NCBI GenBank assembly: GCA_045837725.1
Contig: JBEWZL010000239.1
Span: forward strand, 186,001-250,000
Source of the DNA: Vermamoeba vermiformis
Lineage: Eukaryota > Tubulinea > Echinamoebida
Direction: 5' to 3'
Length of the DNA: 64,000 nt
The notes beneath the pieces were generated by a model. That model did not search any database. It was not told where the DNA came from and saw nothing but the letters and a program-made list of their open reading frames with translations. Each line of letters begins with the position of its first letter. The first letter of the stretch is position 1. A program made the translations under genes and the position numbers. Below are positions 21,789 through 33,367 of this stretch, one piece after another.

Positions 21789-22175
21789 CTATTGTTGCAA
21801 AGGGTACCGTTTAGCAGCAGCGTCGAGGTTCTTGGCTAATTGAGCGTCATTTGCTTTGCTCCAGTTCTTGTACCAATCACCAAGCTTCCAACCTACGTAC
21901 AGACCAGCAGCGTGCCAGTAGGGATCTGATAAAAATATCAATAAATATTATAAATTAACCTAGCTCACTAAAAAATGATTTAATATTACAGCAATGATAT
22001 GTTATCATCACTTATATTTTATGCGTATTATTTAAGGCATTGGCTCTGATTATAAGGCAAGTGTTATGTAGCTGCATCTGCTCGGGTTCTTACACTTGTA
22101 AACAGGCTTGCGAGCCATAACAGAGGCTGACAATGTAATAGACGCAACCAACGAAGCACCAATCCAATTTTCCAT
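21789..22175 (-). CDS. 72-residue single-membrane-span protein, unknown
   Basis: Two exons (22175-22094, 21925-21789) join in phase to give 72 residues. The start MENWIGASLVASITLSASVMARKP is a short hydrophobic segment followed by positive charges. The remainder is aromatic and amphipathic (PYWHAAGLYVGWKLGDWYKNW, shown from its core) and ends AAAKRYPLQQ. Size and layout resemble accessory subunits of mitochondrial respiratory complexes, particularly small complex I subunits, but I cannot name one; that is inference from shape only. It is divergent from the NmrA-like gene, with which it shares a 464-base promoter region. Confidence 0.7.
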
Positions 22176-22565
22176 TGTGTTCTCGTTGTTCAAAGCAAAA
22201 TATTTTATTACAAACACGCGATCGCACAGCACAAAGGGCAACACTGGCACTAACTAAGTCTTATAACGACTATATTTGACAGATAGAAGACTCTAAACAT
22301 GCATTAAAGAGCCGTTCGCACATCATGCTGCATAGAAATTGTAAGCTTTGATATCGAGCCACCCAGGTCGCACAACATCTCGAGAGGTAACTCCGACTAA
22401 TTCAATAACTCTCGAAAAAAATTATTAAAATAACCCTTATTTTATTGTATTAGAAACATCTATTTTCAGAAAATGCTGGGCAGCGGTTCAAAATTGCCTC
22501 CCTCCGTCAATTCATTTGCCTCCTGCCGACGGAACTGCCGCGGAAGTCTTAAAGCTCCGAGAAAA

Positions 22566-22573
22566 TATAAAAG
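22566..22573 (+). promoter_or_regulatory. TATA box (TATAAAAG) of the NmrA-like gene
   Basis: TATAAAAG lies 67 bases upstream of the ATG at 22640, in the 464-base spacer 22176-22639 shared with the divergent small gene. The 5' leader ends in repeated CAA triplets just before the ATG. Position and sequence fit a core TATA element; the transcription start was not determined. Confidence 0.6.
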
Positions 22574-22639
22574 CAATTTGAAATGTGATATTTAAACACA
22601 AACTTACCAAGCTAAAGAAGAATACAACAACAACAACAA

Positions 22640-23810
22640 ATGTCGCAACAACAACAAAAACCATTGATCCTCGTCACCGGTGCCTCAGGCCAAGTTGGAT
22701 CCACAGGCTACTACACTATTAAGAATTTACTACAACAAGGCTATCGCGTTCGAGCGTTAGTCCGCAACATCGATGACCGATCCGCTCGCTTGTTAACCAT
22801 TGGCCAGCCCGGAGACGTAGAAATCTTCAAAGGCGATTTGCTCGATTACAACTCCGTTAGAGAATCCGTAAAGGTAACATAGGCAGTATAGATAAGGTAC
22901 ATATCGGATGATTCTAATCGAGTTTCGCAGGGAGTCAAGCGAATCTACTTCTGTTTTCCAGTACGAGAAGGCATTGTGCAGGCCTCCATAATTATGGCTC
23001 GTGCCGCGAAAGAAGAAGGCATCAAAGGCGTTGTTAATATGTCGCAAGCTGCTACTATTGATGTACGTTCGAATTAATCAATCGTATTTAATATTGATGC
23101 TAATATAAATTTGTAGGAGGGCTTCGACGTTAAAAGCAAAATGAGCCGGGATCATTGGTTCTCAGAACAAGTGTTTGAATGGGCTGATGTTGGCGTCATT
23201 CATCTCAATCCCTATTTCTTCTTGGAAAATTACTTCGTCTTTCCTGGTCCTGCACTCATTCTTCAGGGTGCAGCCTTCGTTCCGTTTGATCCAAAATTCA
23301 AACACGTAAGTGACCTTACTTTATCATAACTGCAATATCTAGCTATATGTACATTCGTATATCATATCGTTACTAATGCGGCTATTATAGACACCAGTTG
23401 CGGCTGAAGATCTGGGAGTGGTCATTACAAAGCTTTTAATTAACCCAGAGCCTTACTTTGGTCGTAGAATACCTATTACGGGCCCTCCGTCTAACACTGG
23501 CTCGTGGAAGGACCACTACGAAATCGCTTCAAGAATTACTGGAAAACAGATCTCGTTCACGCACGTACCGATCGAGGCTTGGGCTCAAGCTTCATCTCAA
23601 GCATTGAATCCCCATGCTGTGCAACATTTATCGATTACGGCGGGGGCCTATAATAACGGCCGAATGAACAAACAAAGCGCCTCGGTGTTGGATGAGTTTT
23701 TGCCGCGAGATCAACAGACTACCGTGGAGCAATTTTTCGAGAAACATGCGCACCTATTTGATAGTCAAACTGGTATGCAAGTTCTCTGGGGAGAGCATGC
23801 CTCCAAGTAA
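22640..23810 (+). CDS. NmrA-like NAD(P)-binding protein
   Basis: Four exons (22640-22873, 22931-23062, 23117-23305, 23391-23810) give 324 residues, typical for the NmrA/atypical short-chain dehydrogenase group. The dinucleotide-binding start is LILVTGASGQVGSTGYYTIK (GxxGxxG) followed by a basic RALVRN turn, which usually favours NADP. The active-site YxxxK of classical SDRs is not evident (the equivalent region reads FPVREGIVQ and SMSRDHWFSEQVF-like), as in NmrA redox sensors and some quinone or isoflavone reductases. Possible roles are redox-state sensing or reduction of small ligands in the cytosol. A TATA box precedes it. Confidence 0.85.
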
Positions 23811-24133
23811 TTACCTACTGAGTTTTCAACTAACTCAACATTCAACTCCGTAGTGTTGGCTTATCTAACAATATAATATATACAACATTTGTATCTCAGC
23901 CAATAATAAATAAATAGGATATTTAGTTTAATTTGTTAGAGTATTTTTACAAACAATGCCGGTTAAATTCGAAGCGCACGAGTACGAATCCAACTTGAAG
24001 CCCTATGTTTGATGCACCTTGTAGGATCATTCTACTGCACATTAAGTTTTATGTCGGCTATTCTATCAAAGTGGTTCTTGTCGGCGTTCAATTCTTTTTT
24101 ATTCGTCGAACAGCGTCTCAAATAACACACAAG
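23811..24133. promoter_or_regulatory. Spacer upstream of the coiled-coil gene
   Basis: 323 bases between two plus-strand genes, with an AATAAATAAATAGG polyadenylation-like stretch near 23905 that probably ends the NmrA-like transcript. An open frame extends upstream of 24134 but looks like leader sequence. Confidence 0.4.
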
Positions 24134-26354
24134 ATGTCATTTTGGAGTAGTCTTACAACTTTTACTAATATTACTTCTTCTATTATCCAAAATGAGACGC
24201 CAACAAAAGTGCGAAGCTATGAAGAACCTGATGACCCCGATCTAAAAATTATTTATACCGGATGTCATTTACTTTTAAAGGAGTACCTCCAAGAAGGTAT
24301 GTATTAATTTATTTAATTATCATTTAACGATAAATAAGGAGAGAAAAGCAAGCACATTCAGTTCTGGCAGAGACTCCGAGATTCGATCACCAATTTAGGA
24401 GCTAGTGCCGATATTGAAGGATTAAAAGTCATACTAAATATTAATACCATCACGCCGTTAATCGAAACAAGTAAGTGTCACGAAGTAGGAGAGTTTGCAC
24501 GACGTGCACCAAGGAAATTGATCTAATTATTTTTAATTCATCAATTGCCGACATTATTTTGAATGCCTATTTTAGATATATTTCATAGATAATCAATTTC
24601 ATAATTAAATAGAAAGATAATATCGGGTGAATAAAAGCACTGATTTAATTTTTGACAGTTCGAAAGTCTACAAGCGAAAATACTTCCAATATCGACAATA
24701 TTGTTAGCATCTTCGAAATATTTCAAAAATATGGCCTAAATCATTTGAACGATTTAACCATCAAAGTCAAATTTCATCAAATCCACGCCAAAGAAAACCA
24801 ATATAAACTTCTGTTGCGTGGTATCTCCGAAAAAAAGCTAAAAGAAGAAGAACTGTTGCTTAAGAAGGACATGGATTCTGTTGTTCAATTGAGAGACGAT
24901 CTTAAAGGGTAAGATCTGATCCGTAAATTGACTTTGCAAAAATTTACTTGCTGGCATCAATCATTTATAAGCGATGATAATTAACTGACTCTTATAGGCT
25001 TCACGAAGACACTATAAAATTGCTAGATAACATGATTGATCAGCTATTGGACTTAAAATCGGCGTCAAAACATTGCATCCTCAACATCGAATCCCAAGTA
25101 GCCGAGAAACACCTGCCATTCGAAAAGGAAAATACCTTTTCGTTACAGTTCGCTCAAAGTGTCATCGATTTGTACTTAGAACCGCTTCGAGAACTGATTA
25201 AGAACGCAGATCTTGACCGATCCGAGTTCGAGGTCCGCCAGAGCAATTTCTTTTTGGAAGAAAGCGAGAAAAGTCGCTTACAAAAAGAAGAATTTCGTAG
25301 AATTGAAGGATTGGAAGAAGATTTGAGGCACGAGAACGAACTTAAGAGTTTTCAGACTTTTCTGCAGCAACTTACCGACAAAGAGAATGCAATGCACGAG
25401 CATCATAAAAATGGAGGCTCTACAGATAGAGTACTAGAAGAATTAACTACGCAGAATGCTTTCATATTGGCCTTTTACAAGCAACGAGAACAAGATCTGC
25501 AGCAAACAAAAGCCAAACGCTCCGAAATTCTTGCTCAACGCGATATCGAAGAAAAAAAGAAGAAAGAGGTATAAATTATCGATAATATTTGACATTATTT
25601 TTAATCTCGATCGTTTTCTTTCAGAGACTCGCAGTTGTTGGAAACAAAGTCAAAGCAAGACTAGAATGGCTTGAATTCTCGCAGAAACAATATAAAGCCG
25701 TGGTCCAAGAACGAGAAACATTTATCAGTACGTAATTAACTAACTTCAAAGCTGTTACGCGGCGGTTAATTTTGACACCTGTCATCTTGCGAAGTGTCAC
25801 TTTTTTGACACCGGTTCACAATATAGCCTGTACTAATTCATGTATATAGAGTGTTTGTCTTGCATATCCAACGCCATTGATGTATTTGTAACGTCACTGA
25901 ATGAAATCATCGAAAAGGAGTTGAGATCCGTGATCGAGAAACAGGTCGAGCGCATCAATGACTATTTGAACTTTTTGGACCAAAGAATTCAAGCGAAAAC
26001 TAAAGACATTGATTATTTGAAAACTAAGATCGCTAGAAAGAACGAAAAACACGTAAGTAGTAGTAGACTTGCAAATCAATCTTGGATTCGGATCGCGTCG
26101 TGTTTGGATCCGGGTTTCAAGTACAATACTGAACCATCTTGAATGTTGACTAATCAATGCTTATCGCGTATTTTTAGGTCGGTGCGCTGGAAAGAGACGA
26201 TCAAACAGATGCACGCAAATTGAAAGAGACCATTGCCCAGCACACACTCAAGTTACAACAAAGCGAGACAGTCCTAACTGAATCCAGCGCTAGAACTGTA
26301 GAATTGCGAGAAAAACTGGAGGTCCTTACTAAACTATTAGCGCCTAATTTGTAG
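24134..26354 (+). CDS. Coiled-coil protein, unknown
   Basis: Seven exons (24134-24296, 24339-24470, 24659-24908, 24998-25568, 25625-25727, 25850-26052, 26178-26354) give 532 residues. The first 130 residues (MSFWSSLTTFTNITSSIIQ, then a globular-looking stretch) are followed by about 400 residues of Glu/Lys/Leu/Gln-rich heptads with few prolines, that is, long coiled coils. No motor, kinase or membrane segment is seen. Such proteins usually act as tethers or scaffolds at Golgi, centrosome or cytoskeleton; nothing here decides which. ATG 24134 is preferred because the frame upstream of it is unlike the protein. The intron 25728-25849 contains the palindrome TGACACCTGTCA (25773-25784). Confidence 0.8.
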
Positions 26355-26460
26355 GAGTGAATTGCCTAGATCCAAATGAAATTAAAGTAATTTTAATGTC
26401 ACGTACAAATGAACAACTTAATTCACCCGTTAACAGATCCAAACATTGAATATTGAACTC

Positions 26461-27033
26461 TTATTTTGGTTCGTTGGCTCGAGTTATTTTGACCACGAAT
26501 CTGTCTCCAAAGTGTTTCAAGTATTCAGTCACTAAAGCACTACACAGCAAATGTATTTGAGGCCTCATCTCTAACTCGAAATATTCTTGCAGCTCTTCTA
26601 CGGTCGGTAGTTGCATGTTGCACGTGTGTTGCTCGCCCCAAGCAACTAAATCTGCAGCAGAAAGTCGAACTTCCTCTGGCAGCTCGTTGTAGCACTCCTG
26701 TACGCCTCCCCATAAGCTGTATTCTAAAGAGTAAAATAGTCCGTGCCAAGGAGTGCCTTTACTTTGCTCCAAGCGATCAATTTTTCCGTATCTGAAAAAG
26801 TGAACTCCATCCGGTATTGTTATCGTCGGCTCAGTTAGTGTTGGGTCTCGTGTTGCTATGCCATACTCTTCGTACGCATCAGTGATTTTTTCTCTAATTT
26901 CATCGTACGCCGCTTCAAGTTGGATCATTAACTGGGTGTTGGTTTTATCACCCCTCACCATGGCCATTTCAACCTCAGTTAATTGTGCTTCTAACTGCTT
27001 GATCTTATCTAGGATAGAAGAAGTATTCTCCAT
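26461..27033 (-). CDS. 190-residue single-exon protein, unknown
   Basis: An intronless frame from an ATG at 27033 to a stop at 26461. The first 60 residues are a predicted coiled coil (ILDKIKQLEAQLTEVEMAM, LMIQLEAAYDEIREK). The rest is acidic and aromatic with a tryptophan/cysteine cluster (PWHGLFYSLEYSLWGG, VAWGEQHTCN). The frame is open for another 23 residues upstream, but the ATG at 27033 gives the more normal start. It is convergent with the coiled-coil gene (stops about 106 bases apart). I do not recognise it. Confidence 0.65.
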   Translation of the reverse strand: MENTSSILDKIKQLEAQLTEVEMAMVRGDKTNTQLMIQLEAAYDEIREKITDAYEEYGIATRDPTLTEPTITIPDGVHFFRYGKIDRLEQSKGTPWHGLFYSLEYSLWGGVQECYNELPEEVRLSAADLVAWGEQHTCNMQLPTVEELQEYFELEMRPQIHLLCSALVTEYLKHFGDRFVVKITRANEPK

Positions 27034-27233
27034 TGTGTGTTGTTCGAGTGTGCGTAGAATAAAAAAGCCAGTAACAAATCGCATTTCTGGTGAGATCTGC
27101 AAATATAACTGTCATACTTCTATGAATGCATCTTTATAGGCCATGGGCTGCAGAGTAATGGAATGAGAGACACAAACCGAGCATCGATCAAACGGACCGA
27201 TCTGCAAATAGCTATCATGTCTGATGCGAAATT

Positions 27234-30092
27234 TTAGAACGACAAAATTAACATTACAACAGCAAGCAAGAGAGTTCTGAGACACATCACCCGTGAGCCA
27301 GATGAAGTTGGACTGACAGGAGTACTTTGGGGTGTCTCACTTGGAGGAGGATTGTTCGTGGGCGATGCAACAGGTGGGACAATCGGAGTCAACACACCAC
27401 TTTGTGAGTTCACTGGTGCTTTGGGAACAATGCCTAACAGGTGTTAATATCACTGTTGCCACAAAGAGAGTCTCAAACTTACCATTGAGTTGCGTGTCAG
27501 TTGGTGCATCAGGACTGCTCGACACTTGATTGCCAAACTGAGTGTACTGATTGTTGACCAAGTTTTTGACAACCTCTGCAGAAGTTGGCTCTGATGAGTT
27601 TCCTAAACAATGACACGTGTCAGTTCTATTACTCTCGTGGACGTGTCAGTAATTTCTCCAACAAGTGCGAGGGTCACTTTGACGTACCAGCACTGACTTC
27701 TAACTCGACTTCTAGCGTGGGCGCTCCTTGTCTGATCATACGCTTGGCACCGTTGTTCGTTGTACTAACATTAAGGACTGATACACGTGTGTCACGCACA
27801 CCTGTGACTGCAACAAACGTATCGACGACAAGTTTGACAAACGATGTCACATTGAATGCGCTGGAGGCAGTGAAGGTCAAAGTAAGCGACACATCTACCA
27901 TAACTGTGTTAGATTCCGTGAAATCGTTAAATGTTGTGACACGTACTTCTAGGGCAAGCGAGTTGAGGAGTGATTGAGAAGGTCAGCAAGTAGTCTTCAA
28001 GACGCCATCGGTACTCTGCACTTGCATTCTGAAGCTGCACTCTTCTACCAAACGGAAAGTGGTCCCCTGCTCCCTTGTTGAAGTAAGTGATTGGAGCCAA
28101 GTTCTGTGTGATCAATAGTGAGTTACAAGCACGACTAATGCCACATTGACTTACACCCGGCGAGAGTGCATTTCTATCAGCAACATAAGGTATTCTTAAG
28201 ACACTCTGCTCGTTGTTTTTGTACGAGAAGTAAGCCACATTGAACTCGTCGATGCAGTCAAGCACGGGCACGACGTCACTGATGGGCAATGGCACCAGTT
28301 TATGCCCTAGTCCGTCACCAGTGGTCACAAACACATTGCAGTTCTCATCGAACACTGCTTCAGACTGTGAAAATAAGATCAATTCGAGTGACACTTTGAC
28401 ACGTAAAGTGTCAAAAAATATGACGCGTGTCATTTGTACGTACCACGCTGCTTGCGAAAACCACATTTAAGAGACCAGTCGCCTTCACTTCCCACGTGTC
28501 CCAATCGAGAGCCAACAGAATTATATTACTGTCCTGGTCGTCCGTCGCGAAGACAACCACATTGTCCGCTGAAATTTCATTCGGATTAGAACTAACACGT
28601 GCGTGGAGTCAAATGTTGATTAATTTACGCACGTATAGAAAACGTTGGAGGGCTGTAAAACTTTTTGTCTTGCAGAATTTTTTGCTGGCTGTAAACTTCG
28701 ACAATGACCTAATTACGAACGATTAATATCAATGATATTAGACCTAATAGCTTACGTCTTCCGTCTCGGACTTAAGGGACGCAAGCGCTTTGGATCCGCG
28801 GATCATCATTGCTGCTTCGATGAAATAATTATTACTGCCGCCGAAGTATACTGACTGAACGAATGTCCTTGTCTCCTATAATATCATAGTTAAATACTTT
28901 GAATTTGCCACACTTGACTCGGGATCAAGTCGCGATAATCAAAAAATAATTTTAAATTATAAAAAATCATCTCATATTAAATATCAATAATGCTTATTAC
29001 TAGTACGTAGCATTATTGATATGACTATAACTTACGAGATTAAATGAAACCAGAGTGCTATTCTGAAGGAACAGGTGCAACACTCCATCGGCGATGAAAG
29101 GAGGTGCCCAAGCATTCAATATAGAAGTAGGAATAGAGTAGCTACTATTGTCAACGTAGATCATCACACCGGCAGCCGAATCCGCAGCAACGACGAGCAC
29201 ATCTCCTGCCGAAGGCGATACATAGACCATGGTAATGAGAATGCTTTCGGGGCAACTAATATTAGCAGTCCAATAGGCATTTGCAATGTTATTGGTCAAA
29301 TTTAAGACCGAAATAAAGCCTGCGCCTGCAGAATCGTAAGGACGAAGCAAATATGAGCCTTGATAGGGAATCATCGATGTATATCGTAGCAAACTATCGA
29401 GATTATTGAGAGGAGTAAATAATTCTGTCGTTAGATCCGCGCTGACAACTGTTGAGTGTGTCGTGTTTGACAACGGCACAGATCCGTCCTGTAAAATCGT
29501 GGGTATTGCCCTTGATGGGTACTGTCTTGATAATAATAGTCAATTTCATATTTAAACTTTTGGTTAACCATAAATTAGTATTTAAAAATTAAGCTTAAAG
29601 ATCTTTTCGGTTTATAATTGTTGAACTTACCCTGCAGCAATAGGATAGCCATCAATTGTGTAACGACGAATGAAATAATTACTTGAATTGTCGGCCATAA
29701 GCAAATAAAAATGATCCTAGGATTTTAAACTCGTAAGCCACTTCTCACATCCGCTTGGTTCGTTTACCTCTCCAAGAATCGGGGGTAATATATCTGCATT
29801 CCCATCGGTACTGGTCCATGTGTCGTTGAATACGGTTGTTCTTCCTGGTGCTACTGAGGAACACAAGATCTGCAATAATAAATAAGTCATAAGGGGTTAG
29901 AATTACCGCAATGAATAATAATTACACAAAAAATACTACAAAATTACTTACGTTTCCATTAAGTTGGTTATTCCTTTCACGATTCGCTTTGTAAAACGGA
30001 TACTGTGAGGTCGCCAGATCCACGCTTTGCGCACCAATTGCAAATAGGCATGCTATTAAAAATAGACGCACAACATGCGAAGATGTGGTCAT
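27234..30092 (-). CDS. Secreted, probably GPI-anchored surface protein, tandem copy A
   Basis: Twelve exons (30092-29952, 29869-29768, 29716-29631, 29525-29036, 28875-28756, 28708-28633, 28568-28444, 28364-28155, 28103-27947, 27903-27688, 27602-27483, 27433-27234) give 680 residues. It begins with a signal peptide (VVRLFLIACLFAIGAQS) and ends with a hydrophobic tail after a small-residue region (SSGSR, then LLLAVVMLILSF), the layout of a GPI signal. The N-terminal 420 residues contain repeated beta-rich blocks with few cysteines, suggesting a beta-propeller. Next comes an alpha/beta module (SLTLTFTASSAFNVTSFVKL) of SEA-like appearance, and then a Pro/Thr/Ser-rich stalk. The family is unknown to me. 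Surface adhesion or recognition is the likely role, by inference. Confidence 0.8.
27611..27622. repeat. Intronic palindrome TGACACGTGTCA (one of at least eight)
   Basis: Perfect 12-bp palindrome inside an intron of copy A. Other copies of TGACAC(G/C)TGTCA are at 25773-25784, 30662-30673, 31492-31503, 33724-33735, 34495-34506, 48588-48599 and 63304-63315, all within introns. Function unknown. Confidence 0.8.
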
Positions 30093-30283
30093 TCTACTAA
30101 CCTGAACAAATAAATAATTCCCACGGTTGCACAACCGAAATACGACAGCTGCCGAGGTAACTTTAAGCGAATTAAGCGGCATTCGTATACGGAAACATAA
30201 TATGGATACTAAGTCCCTTTGAATGAGCCGCCAAAGAATCAAAAAAAGCGCGTGCGACTTGATCTGGATCCAAAAAAAGACAT

Positions 30284-33143
30284 TTAGAACGACAACACTA
30301 AAATTACAACGGCAAGCAAGAGGGCTCCGAAACACTTCACCCGTGAGCCAGATGAAGTTGGACTGACAGGAGTACTTTGGGGTGTCTCACTTGGAGGAGG
30401 ATTGTTCGTAGGCGCTGCAACAGGTGGAACAACCGGAGTCAACACACCACTTTGTGAGTTCACTGGTGCTTTGGGAACGATGCCTAACGCATATTCAATA
30501 CATTGTTGTTGCCACAATGAGCCTCAAACTTACCGTTGAGTTGAGTGTCGGTTGGTGCATCAGGACTGCTCGACACTTGATTGCCAAACTGATTGTATTG
30601 ATTGTTGACCAAGTTTTTGACAACCTCTGCAGAAGTTGGCTCCGATGAGTTTCCTAAACAATGACACGTGTCAGTTATATTACACTCGTGGACGCGTCAG
30701 TGATTTCTCCAACCCATGCACAAGGGCCACTTTGACGTACCAGCACTGACTTCTAACTCGACCTCTAGCGTGGGCGCTCCTTGTCTTATCATACGCTTGG
30801 CGACGTTGTTTTGCGTGGTAACCTGAACCACTGATATACGTGTGTCACGCACACCTGTCACTGCAACAAACGTGTTGACAACGAGGTTAACGAATGATGT
30901 CACGTTAAACTTGTCAGTCGCTGTGAAGGTCAAAGTAAGTGAAACGTCTGTACAATTAGAACGTTAGACGATATGAGACATCATTGTGCCACATACTTCT
31001 AGGACAAGAGAGTTGAGGAGTGATTGAGAAGGTCAGCAAGTAGTCTTCGAGACGCCATTGGTACTCTGCACTTGCATTCTGAAGCTGCACTCGTGCACTG
31101 AATGGGTAGTGGTCACCTGGTCCCACGTTGAACAAAGTGACTGGTGCGACGTTCTATTGGAGTAATTATTAGCTACGGCTATGAAAGTAACTTGATTTAC
31201 ATACATCCGGTGAGAGTGCATTTCTATCAGCGACATAAGGTATTCTCAAGCCATCTGGTTGATTGTTGGTGTACGAGAAGTAAGCTACATTGAACTCGTC
31301 GATGCAGTCAAGCACGGGCACGACGTCACTTATGGGCAATGGCACGAATTTGTGAACGATTCCGTTGCCAGTGGTCACAAACACATTGCAATTATCATCG
31401 AACACTGCTTCAGACTGTACAAAAAAAAGATACTATCAGTTCAGCTGACACTTTAGAGTGGCAGTTTGAAAGGAAACATGTCAACACTTGTGACACGTGT
31501 CACGTATTCACATCAACTCACCACTCCAACTCCAGTGGGCACTTGATCAAAGAGACCAGTCGCTTTCATCTCCCACGTGTTCCAGTCCAGAGCCATCAGT
31601 TGAAGGTTGCCACCGTCGTCCGCTGTGGTGAAGACTGCTGCATTGTCCGCTACAATGATCGTTAGTTTGAATGTCCAGGAAACTCGTGTCATTGAACTTA
31701 CGGATCGAGAAAGTTGGATGACCGGCAAATCTTTTGTTTGCAAATATGGTTCTATTGCTAATGAGCTCTATAATGACCTGATTGCATATTTACAATTAAT
31801 ATTGAATAACCAAACGAGCGTTAATACTTACGGGTGTGTCGCTGAATGTAACCAAAGAAGCAAGCGCCTTGGATCCGCGAATGATCATTGAACTTTGGGT
31901 GTCGTAATAGGTGTTAGTATCCCAAGATATGGCACCAGTGAATGTCCTAGAATCCTATAATTATAGTTACGGCTTTAATTTGGTTCCATAAGAAATGTCT
32001 TCGTAGCGGACAAATTTCCGCTTCGGTAAATGAACTTGAACAATTAAAATTCAATAATTTAATTGCGCGGTAATAATGCGTTCTACTATTTAATATCAAA
32101 AGGAGAATAGAATTGAACTTACGAGATTAAACTGCACCACAGAGTTGTTCTGGATGAATACGTATAAAACTCCGTCTACGATGAATGGCGCGGCCCAATC
32201 GTTCATATTAATGCCGTCTATAGTATATCTGTTGCTATCGACGCTAATGTTGACACCCGTTCCGGATTCAGCTTTGGCAGCGACAACGAGAATATCTACA
32301 GAAGACGGCGAATATATCATAACGTTTCTTATAGTGCCAGGGCAACTGATATTAGCGGTCCAATGTGCGTTTGAAACGTTGTTTGTCAGATCCAGAACTG
32401 AAATGAAGCCTGCACTGTCTGAAGTATCAGGACGGAGCAAGAATGTGCTTTGATAAGGTATCAAGTTTTGATAGCCTATTTGACTATCAAAATTTGTGAG
32501 AGGCGCAAATAGTTCTGCGAGATCTGCGGTGAGAATGACCGTTTGAGCGTCGCTGGAAACTGCAACAGATCCGTTTTGTAAAATTGTCGGTACGGCTTTT
32601 GTTGAATAAGATCTACAAATTATATGTTAAACTTTTAAGTCCAGTGCGGTTACACAGGTACAAAAATAAAAAATTATCTACAGATCTTACCCCATGTAAA
32701 AAGATTTGCCCGCGATTGCATATTGACGGAGTTCATAATTACTTCCGGCACTGCTCAACATTATGTAAAAATAATCCTGAATTTTTTAACGTTAAAACAT
32801 AATCGCATCCAATTCGCTTTTTACCTGTCCGAGGATTGGAGGCAGTACATCTGCCTGTTTTGTATCAGTACTGGCCCATGTATCATTTAATACAGTTGTT
32901 CTTCCTGGTGCTATGTCTGAACACACGATCTGAAATAAAAATTTTGATTAGCAGCGGTTTTCTATTTTCTGAAGCCTTTTTGCTTAATTAAATAAATTCT
33001 CTACACACGTTTCCATTGAGCTGATTATTTCTTTCGCGATTTGCTTTGTAAAGTGGGTACGCTGAATTAGCAAGATTAATGCTCTGCGCTCCAATCGCGA
33101 ATAGACAAACCGTTAGTAATAAAACACAATAAGCCGTGGTCAT
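30284..33143 (-). CDS. Secreted, probably GPI-anchored surface protein, tandem copy B
   Basis: This has the same exon order, signal peptide (CVLLLTVCLFAIGAQS) and tail (LLAVVILVLSF) as copy A, and very high identity in the last six exons; the stalk exons are almost the same DNA. The block PLPISDVVPVLDCIDEFNVAY is shared by A, B and, with changes, C. The N-terminal half is more divergent than the C-terminal half, which suggests either recent gene conversion of the 3' part or faster change in the outward-facing part. Introns are conserved in position, and two of them carry the palindrome TGACACGTGTCA (30662-30673 and 31492-31503). The copy appears intact. Confidence 0.8.
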
Positions 33144-33367
33144 TTTCTAAACATTCATCAATTAAATAATATTCCTCCGCGTTTTATGCACAACTGAAGA
33201 ATGACAGGAGCACGAGGTGACACATTAAAAATTCTGAATTTGTATATTACCCGCAAAGACGATGTTATCTTCAACGATGATCTGTTATTACGACGCTAAT
33301 ATGAACCATCCGGAGCTTGACGCGTCGCTAGATCCAAGACATGTTTAGTGCGCTAAAGCTAGCACAA

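Noticed and set aside
27585-27977. Plus-strand frames opposite the tandem array (also near 31339, 32145 and 33393)
   Set aside because: They recur at equivalent places in each copy and are mirror frames of the minus-strand exons.
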